From an uncultured Paenibacillus sp. (lineage in GTDB: Bacteria; Bacillota; Bacilli; Paenibacillales; Paenibacillaceae), in NCBI GenBank assembly GCA_927443375.1, contig CAKMKL010000017.1, forward strand, positions 1 through 44,449: a DNA stretch of 44,449 nucleotides. The letters run 5' to 3'. Shown here piece by piece: positions 39,560 to 44,449 of the stretch. The notes beneath the pieces were generated by a model. The model was not told where the DNA came from. It worked only from the letters and a program-made list of their open reading frames with translations, and ran no database searches. Positions within the stretch are counted from its first letter, which is position 1. Every line of letters begins with the position of its first letter. The position numbers were made by a program, and so were the translations under genes.

Positions 39560-40990
39560 ATGTCATTCGGATCTAGCGAAACAATCAGAGCTGCCATATA
39601 CACGCGAGTATCTACGGATAAGCAGTCCCAAGAAGGGTTTTCATTGGAAGCTCAGCATGACCTATTGATGCAGTATGTCAACGACAACAAAATGCAATTA
39701 TTTAAGATATATAGTGACCCGGGAGTCTCTGCTAAAAATCTTAAGAGACCTGGCGTACAGGAGCTTATAAGAGATTTGGATAGTGGTATGTTTGACACGG
39801 TAATTATCCACAAGCTTGACAGGTTGACGCGTAATATATCCGATCTCTACGATCTTGTCGAATTGGTGAACGCCAAGAACGTTAAATTAATCAGCTTGTC
39901 CGAACAGATCGATACGTCAAACCCAATGGGCCGGATGTTCGTTTATCTATTAGGGATATTTGCTCAGATGTTCCGGGAGAACCTGGGGGAAGAAGTCACC
40001 AAGGGGATGCGTAAGCGCGCGGAGAAAGGTCTGCACAACATCACTGTTAACCTGTATGGATACGAGCGTCAGGAAAACGGACAACTGCTTATTAAAGAAG
40101 ATGAAGCAAAGTGGGTACGCTGGATGTTTGAACGGTATGCAGCCGGTGACGGATCACCCACGATCGCAAAGTATCTTAACCAGCATGGCATACGCAGGAA
40201 CAAAGGGTCGAAGTGGGACCACAGCAAAGTGATGCTCACACTTACTAACAATCATTACTGTGGAAAAGTGCATAACAAATTCAAAAGGGACGAAGACGTT
40301 ATTATCCGGAAAGGTACTCATGAGCCTATTGTCTCTGAAGAATTGTTCAATAAGGTACAGACTATACGTCTCCGCAAAAGAGACGGCAGTATCTCTCAAA
40401 ATTCGTACGACTATGTTTTCGGGGGGATTGTGAAGTGTGCGAAATGCGGATCATCTTATACAGGAATCACGGACAGAAGAACATCCGCCTACGCTCGGCA
40501 CTATGTATGTGGAGGGAAAACCCGATCCGGTACGTGCGACCAAGGTGGAATATCTGAAAAGAAGCTTGTTGCCCTGATATTTAACAATACGTTCATTAAA
40601 GGGGAGGAATACACCAGGAAGCACACACCGGCTAAGAAAAATGATGAAGAGGCCGAAATCAGGAAAGCGATTAGGACAAGTGAAGAGAGACGCGAACGCT
40701 GGCAGCTGGCTTACGGGGATGGGAACATGCCATATGCGGATTTCAGCAAACGCATGCAGGAAGAAATGGCGAGGATTGGCGAACTGGAAGAACGTCTGGC
40801 CAAGCTCCCTAAGCAGGTTGTCAGTCATCTAACCCCACAAGCTGCGGTTAAGATGATTAATGAGATGAAGGAGAATTGGGAGTATTTTGAGCAGCGTACC
40901 AAGAAGGATATCATGCAATCCATATTCCAGAGAATTGTGATTCGTAAAGAGGAGAGTAATTGGAAGATTGAGGAGATAATTTGGGCGTAA
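39560..40990 (+). CDS. int: large serine integrase
   Basis: 476 aa; ATG at 39560 with AAGGAG 8 bp upstream (an upstream GTG overlaps that site). Resolvase domain with catalytic Ser18 in YTRVSTDKQ and KLDRLTRN; recombinase domain (GYERQENGQ... TNNHYCGKV); zinc ribbon CAKCGSSY and CGGKTRSGTC (about residues 293-323); C-terminal coiled coil. It integrates the phage by attP x attB exchange. Confidence 0.95.
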   Translation: MSFGSSETIRAAIYTRVSTDKQSQEGFSLEAQHDLLMQYVNDNKMQLFKIYSDPGVSAKNLKRPGVQELIRDLDSGMFDTVIIHKLDRLTRNISDLYDLVELVNAKNVKLISLSEQIDTSNPMGRMFVYLLGIFAQMFRENLGEEVTKGMRKRAEKGLHNITVNLYGYERQENGQLLIKEDEAKWVRWMFERYAAGDGSPTIAKYLNQHGIRRNKGSKWDHSKVMLTLTNNHYCGKVHNKFKRDEDVIIRKGTHEPIVSEELFNKVQTIRLRKRDGSISQNSYDYVFGGIVKCAKCGSSYTGITDRRTSAYARHYVCGGKTRSGTCDQGGISEKKLVALIFNNTFIKGEEYTRKHTPAKKNDEEAEIRKAIRTSEERRERWQLAYGDGNMPYADFSKRMQEEMARIGELEERLAKLPKQVVSHLTPQAAVKMINEMKENWEYFEQRTKKDIMQSIFQRIVIRKEESNWKIEEIIWA

Positions 40991-40995
40991 TACTT

Positions 40996-41035
40996 TAGTT
41001 ATGTGCCGACAGGGACTCCGGTATACACACAACTA
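40996..41035. other. candidate attP site
   Basis: TAGTTATGTG (40996-41005) and CACACAACTA (41026-41035) form a 10-bp imperfect inverted repeat, 9 of 10 matching, with a 20-bp centre. It starts 5 bp after the integrase stop. Serine-integrase attP sites are roughly 50-bp imperfect palindromes next to int. Confidence 0.4.
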
Positions 41036-41060
41036 TTACAAATACATATAATTAATAGAT

Positions 41061-41090
41061 AAAAAAAGCCCACCGCTTAGGATGGGCTTC
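41061..41090 (-). terminator. terminator at the end of the late operon
   Basis: On the minus strand AAGCCCA-N10-TGGGCTT followed by TTTTT. It ends late transcription before the integrase and may work partly in the other direction. Confidence 0.8.
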
Positions 41091-41122
41091 TTCTCAATTC
41101 TGATTTTCGGATGGCTACCAGT

Positions 41123-41443
41123 TTATTCAGGTCGTTTTTTCGGTAGGCTTCTTTCATTTCGCGGAGTCCGTTTACCTCTTGCCTTAGTGTGTTCAGTTCC
41201 TGTCTTCCGGTCAATTTGTCCAGGAGCTTCATTGGAAACCTCCTTAATGGGTTCTTTGTGGTATATCATATCCCATAAATCTTTTTTATCTCGACGAACA
41301 TCCTCTGTAAAAGCCTTGATGTCGTTCTTGAGTCCGTTATTCTCTTTAACCAGATATACCACAGCCATCATATTTAAAACAATGATAACCACAACAGGAC
41401 TGTTATTTGTCACAAAATCGGCAAGAGTACCTATAATCTCCAC
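41123..41443 (-). CDS. membrane coiled-coil protein of the lysis module (106 aa)
   Basis: GTG start at 41443 behind GGGGTGATACC. One transmembrane helix (PVVVIIVLNMMAVVYLV, about residues 16-32), a coiled-coil segment (NGLKNDIKAFTEDVRRDKKD), and a basic Arg/Lys-rich tail. Next to the holin, so a second holin or holin regulator is likely. Confidence 0.65.
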   Translation of the reverse strand: MEIIGTLADFVTNNSPVVVIIVLNMMAVVYLVKENNGLKNDIKAFTEDVRRDKKDLWDMIYHKEPIKEVSNEAPGQIDRKTGTEHTKARGKRTPRNERSLPKKRPE

Positions 41444-41457
41444 GGTATCACCCCATT

Positions 41458-41739
41458 TTATGGATTGGTTTTACCTGTGTTCCCCGGATTATTTTTAATG
41501 AGTTCAAAGAGTCCTGTTGCCGACAGACCAGCGAAGGCACCAGCCCACAGCCGTGGAGCTAGGGCTAGGTCTGTAAAGATGTAAGCTGCTGCGCCGACTC
41601 CCAGACCGATAATAAGCCCGATCAGAGGAACGATATTCTTGGGCAAGGTGAAGGTTGTCTTCACCAGTTGAAGCAACGCCACTACCGCCACAGACAGAGC
41701 AGACGCAAAGGACATGACTTGGATTAATAGATCATTCAT
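41458..41739 (-). CDS. holin, Hol118-like
   Basis: 93 aa, ATG at 41739 behind GGAGG. Three hydrophobic helices, with LWAGAFAGLSATGLFELI matching the end of Listeria phage A118-type holins, and a charged tail. It makes the membrane pores that free the amidase. Confidence 0.8.
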   Translation of the reverse strand: MNDLLIQVMSFASALSVAVVALLQLVKTTFTLPKNIVPLIGLIIGLGVGAAAYIFTDLALAPRLWAGAFAGLSATGLFELIKNNPGNTGKTNP

Positions 41740-41741
41740 AG

Positions 41742-42677
41742 TTAATTACCTCCCAGTATTGGATTGATGATAGGGTAAATCAAGATCTTCTTAGGGTTGA
41801 GTGCGTCTGGGTCCATCATCACGTTCATAATGACACCCTGCGCTTTCAGGTCAGTTGATTTGACGTATGACACACCATCAATGATCTGCGTTTCAATTTC
41901 TGTGCTGTTAACGCGGATTCGTCTGGTCTTGTCGTTGTAACCCCAGGATGCATTAAGGTGGTTAAGCAGCGCCCGGGCCGGTACCCAGCTGCTGCCGTTC
42001 ATTAAAAAGCCAATGAAGTTCTGGTCCACAGCTACCACTTCCACCGGTGTAAGCCCGTTATTGCTAATCGCCGATCCCTCCGGAATGTACTTTCGGCTGA
42101 AGTATTCGCAGATGCCCTTTGCCAGTTCCTCTGCACACTCCGCGCGGTACTCTTCGCTTTTGAGCAGCACTGCCTCCACAGGGTTGTCCATGAATCCACA
42201 CTCCACCAGCACGGCCGGCATCTTGCTCTCACGGGTAACGTGTAGGTTCGCTGTCTTCAGGCCGCGGTTGACCATCAGCGTACCTTTCATGAGGTTGTCC
42301 TGGATGACCTTGGCGAACTTCTTACCTTCCTTGGAACCTTCATGGTAGAACGTCTCAATGCCCTTTGCCTTGGCGTTCCAGGCGCTCCCCATGGCGTTTG
42401 CATGCACGGATACATATATGTCAGCGCGGCGACCGAATCCATTGTCAATGGTGTTGTTGGCTAGGTCTGTGCGCGTCTTGAGTGGAATGTCTGTATCTCC
42501 TGGAGAAACGTGCAGCACATCAAACCCGTTACGCTTCAGGTGAGAAATCAGCTTGTCCACGACAGCGCGGTTAAACTCATTCTCCCGCATAAAGCTGCCG
42601 TCCGGATTATTTGGTGTGCGTTTCCCCGCGGTCTCCATGCCATGGCCATCATCGACTGCGATCAGTTTCTTTGCCAT
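41742..42677 (-). CDS. N-acetylmuramoyl-L-alanine amidase (endolysin) with stalk domain
   Basis: 311 aa from ATG 42677, where AAGGAG stands 8 bp upstream; the frame is open a further 121 codons. Amidase_3 zinc ligands: His in AVDDGHGM, Glu in MRENEFNRA, His in VSVHANAMG, catalytic Glu in LVECGFMDN. The C-terminal part (about 225-290) is a copper-amine-oxidase N-like domain with FLMNGSSWVPARALLNHL, probably a cell-wall binding module. No signal peptide: release depends on the holin. Confidence 0.9.
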   Translation of the reverse strand: MAKKLIAVDDGHGMETAGKRTPNNPDGSFMRENEFNRAVVDKLISHLKRNGFDVLHVSPGDTDIPLKTRTDLANNTIDNGFGRRADIYVSVHANAMGSAWNAKAKGIETFYHEGSKEGKKFAKVIQDNLMKGTLMVNRGLKTANLHVTRESKMPAVLVECGFMDNPVEAVLLKSEEYRAECAEELAKGICEYFSRKYIPEGSAISNNGLTPVEVVAVDQNFIGFLMNGSSWVPARALLNHLNASWGYNDKTRRIRVNSTEIETQIIDGVSYVKSTDLKAQGVIMNVMMDPDALNPKKILIYPIINPILGGN

Positions 42678-43040
42678 CGTTAACACTCCTTCCGGGCCTG
42701 TGCCCTCCTGTGATAAGGTCGATGATGTAATTAAGTTCGTCTGATCCACTCTTGCGGATCGTTTCATATGCAAATACTGCTTCGTTGGCTGCCATTTTCG
42801 CCCACCTAACAACTCGATTTGGTTGGTTGCCCATTTCCGCCAGTCCTCGTTTTCATCAGCTAAATAGGGAAAGTGTGCGGTCAGGAACTTCCGGAACATC
42901 TTCATTCCGGATCTCTTCCCGACCACGTACACAATATAAATTAAGAGCGCGTCCCATTTTAGGGAATCAGCGCTCTTATAAATGAAGTATGCAATGTCAT
43001 ATAGCAGGTCTAGCAGGTTCCACAACATATTCACCGCCAT
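42649..43040 (-). CDS. small membrane protein split by a -1 frame change
   Basis: From ATG 43040 a hydrophobic N-terminus (WDALLIYIVYVVGKRSG near residue 30-46) continues to EDWRKWATNQ. In the zero frame the next 45 codons are Ser/Thr/Gln/Arg-rich and unlike protein, running on into the amidase. In the -1 frame the sequence NRVVRWAKMAANEAVFAYET and DELNYIIDLITGG reads well and stops at 42649. Restoring one base, or one AACC unit at the AACCAACC tract (42821-42828), would give a protein of about 130 aa. Real frameshift, mutation or assembly error cannot be told apart here. Confidence 0.45.
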
Positions 43041-43146
43041 ATAGGAGCATATCCCGGGTCTCCGGGCCGCAAAAAAGCAGCACCATATAGAGTGTCTCGT
43101 CTGATACTGCTTGATTTAGAAATTCTGCTTCGTCAAACTGGATCAT
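42997..43146 (-). CDS. small protein coupled to the giant ejection gene (49 aa)
   Basis: ATG at 43146 overlaps the ejection gene stop (ATGA). Acidic start IQFDEAEFLNQAVSDETLY, then MVLLFCGPETRDMLLYGGEY. It overlaps the next gene by 44 bp. Unknown. Confidence 0.5.
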   Translation of the reverse strand: MIQFDEAEFLNQAVSDETLYMVLLFCGPETRDMLLYGGEYVVEPARPAI

Positions 43147-44449
43147 TGTATTACACCTGATTCCTGCAGAACAGAGTTCACGTTGATGTAAATTTCATTA
43201 ATCTGCTGCTGGATTTCACGTAGTTGTTCTGTACGCTGCTTATCTGTCATTGATTTATCAGCGGTGATTTGTTTCTTGTAATCACGTAGACCAGACAATT
43301 GTTTGGATACAGATCCTTTGGCAGTCGAATTGAGAGCCTTTCTAAGCTCTTCATTGTACCAGGAAGGTAATTCTGCCCCCGCCTCATTGTAGTCCGCGTA
43401 TGCTTGGTTCAGTTTGTCCTTGGCTGCGTAGAAATCATCCGTCAACGTGTTACTGAATTCCGGATCAACGATGAAGTTTTTAAGGACAGTATTTCTGGCG
43501 TTACCTTGTCCGAGATCAGAGGTCAGAGGAAGCACCAACCGTGCAAGGTCCCCACCATAGGCTTTAATGAGGTAGTCCACCTTTTGCGGTGACATATCAA
43601 GTGTCTGGCCAAGCGTTTTAGCTATGGAACTGGTGCGTTCATCATACTGATACGGCTTGCTTCGATCCTCTAATGACTGGGAAACAATAGGTGCGCCGGT
43701 AAAGCTTTTATTTGCCCCCACAGCATAAAAAGGAGCAGCAACCGTTGAGTTGATTACCCCTGATATACTCCCTTCTGCTCCATCTCCTTTGGTTATACCT
43801 TGAAGAGCGCCGGTTACAAGCGGTGGTGTCCATGCATTAGCTAAAGCGTCTAAGGCTCCCTTAAATGCCGTTGGGTCGCTATCCTGGAAGTATCTTAGGG
43901 CTTCAATAGTAGCCTCACCAAAGCTGTTATAAGCTGGCTCCATCGGAATCTTGGTGAATGTACCATCCTCGTTTTTATTCACGATCAGGAAGCGATAACG
44001 TTCCCGGGCCGGGAGGTTTTGATAATCCGGATCATCTGCAAATTTGGAGTACTCATAGAGCTTAGGCAGCACTGCCAGCGTTCCAATTGCAGCAACGGTA
44101 CGGACTGGATTCTTTTTAAATGATCTCAGCACCCGGTAAGTACCCTGTACTGCAGCATTATTGTATGGAACAAAGGACTCGATATCACGGGTTAGTGCTC
44201 CTCTACGGCTGAAGTTAACCGTTACTTCTCGCCCGGCATTCATGGCCTTTCGGATGTTCTCAGGTGTTATCTGGTTGCCCAGGATCTCCCGTTCAATTCT
44301 AGATGCTGCGATCCGCGGTGCATTCTCTGCGATATTCCCGATGCCTTCCAGGATATCAATTGGAGCTTTAAGGGCACGCACAACACCTTTTCCTACTCCT
44401 TTTGGTGAGAGTATCGGGTCTCTGGTCATTGAAGAAATGCTTTTATTAA
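43143..44449 (-). CDS. giant DNA-ejection protein, C-terminal part (LPD38-like)
   Basis: Continuation of the gene that starts at 3154; stop TGA at 43143-43145. The region after REVTVNFSRRGALTRDIE with FVPYNNAAVQGTYRVLRSF matches the large-polyvalent-protein domain LPD38. The rest is helical and ends in a coiled coil (QLREIQQQINEIYINVN). LPD38 is found in very large phage and mobile-element proteins. The part 44309-44449 duplicates 1-141. Confidence 0.85.
   Translation of the reverse strand, partial: NKSISSMTRDPILSPKGVGKGVVRALKAPIDILEGIGNIAENAPRIAASRIEREILGNQITPENIRKAMNAGREVTVNFSRRGALTRDIESFVPYNNAAVQGTYRVLRSFKKNPVRTVAAIGTLAVLPKLYEYSKFADDPDYQNLPARERYRFLIVNKNEDGTFTKIPMEPAYNSFGEATIEALRYFQDSDPTAFKGALDALANAWTPPLVTGALQGITKGDGAEGSISGVINSTVAAPFYAVGANKSFTGAPIVSQSLEDRSKPYQYDERTSSIAKTLGQTLDMSPQKVDYLIKAYGGDLARLVLPLTSDLGQGNARNTVLKNFIVDPEFSNTLTDDFYAAKDKLNQAYADYNEAGAELPSWYNEELRKALNSTAKGSVSKQLSGLRDYKKQITADKSMTDKQRTEQLREIQQQINEIYINVNSVLQESGVIQ
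44309..44449. repeat. terminal overlap, copy 2
   Basis: Identical to 1-141. One copy should be removed to obtain the 44,308-bp circle. Confidence 0.9.

Noticed and set aside
1-44449. CRISPR array, rRNA or insertion sequence
   Set aside because: No regularly spaced direct repeats, rRNA-like sequence, or transposase with terminal inverted repeats was found; the only recombinase is the serine integrase.

Overview
The window is a complete temperate phage (or excised prophage) genome assembled as a circle. Bases 1-141 are repeated exactly at 44309-44449, so the unique circle is 44,308 bp. One gene of 1,439 codons runs through the join without losing frame. Strong AGGAGG-type ribosome sites, frequent TTG/GTG starts, a GAAC-N4-GTTC LexA box, a Hol_Tox-type toxin and copper-amine-oxidase-type 'stalk' domains point to a Firmicute host, most likely Paenibacillaceae. 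The host is inferred, not shown.

Late region (minus strand, from 20406 down to 3168, then across the join to 41123): small and large terminase, a small Zn-ribbon protein, a membrane-anchored protein, portal, two more Zn-ribbon proteins, scaffold, decoration protein, a Mu gpT-like major capsid protein, a second capsid-type protein, a beta-helix tailspike, an EpsG/Wzy-like polysaccharide polymerase inserted as a moron, head-tail adaptor, nozzle-like tail protein, fibre protein, a secreted stalk-domain protein, a type I toxin-antitoxin locus, and two large DNA-ejection proteins. Lysis genes follow (amidase, Hol118-like holin, a membrane coiled-coil protein). There is no tape measure, tail tube, sheath or baseplate gene, so the virion should be a podovirus. 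The first ejection protein appears to acquire a lysozyme domain by -1 frameshifting at T_TTG_GGG.

Early region (minus strand, 37528 down to 21950): a Cro-like gene, antirepressor, many small genes, ERF annealase, SSB, HNH nuclease, dimeric dUTPase, DnaD-like initiator with 11-bp iterons, DnaB helicase, a YopX protein, RusA resolvase, and an ArpU/RinA-like late regulator. The operon ends in about 400 nt of strongly self-complementary non-coding sequence closed by an intrinsic terminator. A separate three-gene plus-strand operon (20573-21122) with a consensus promoter and paired operators lies between the early and late blocks.

Lysogeny region (plus strand, 37679-40990): CI-like repressor, a second HTH protein, a DUF2569-like membrane protein and a large serine integrase with a candidate attP just behind it. 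Repressor operators of the form GTTCA-N5-TGAAC lie in and around a perfect consensus early promoter, with one extra copy at the end of the Cro-like gene. A LexA box sits inside a minus-strand promoter that reads a small ORF and then antisense into the 3' end of the repressor gene, which suggests how DNA damage could trip the switch.
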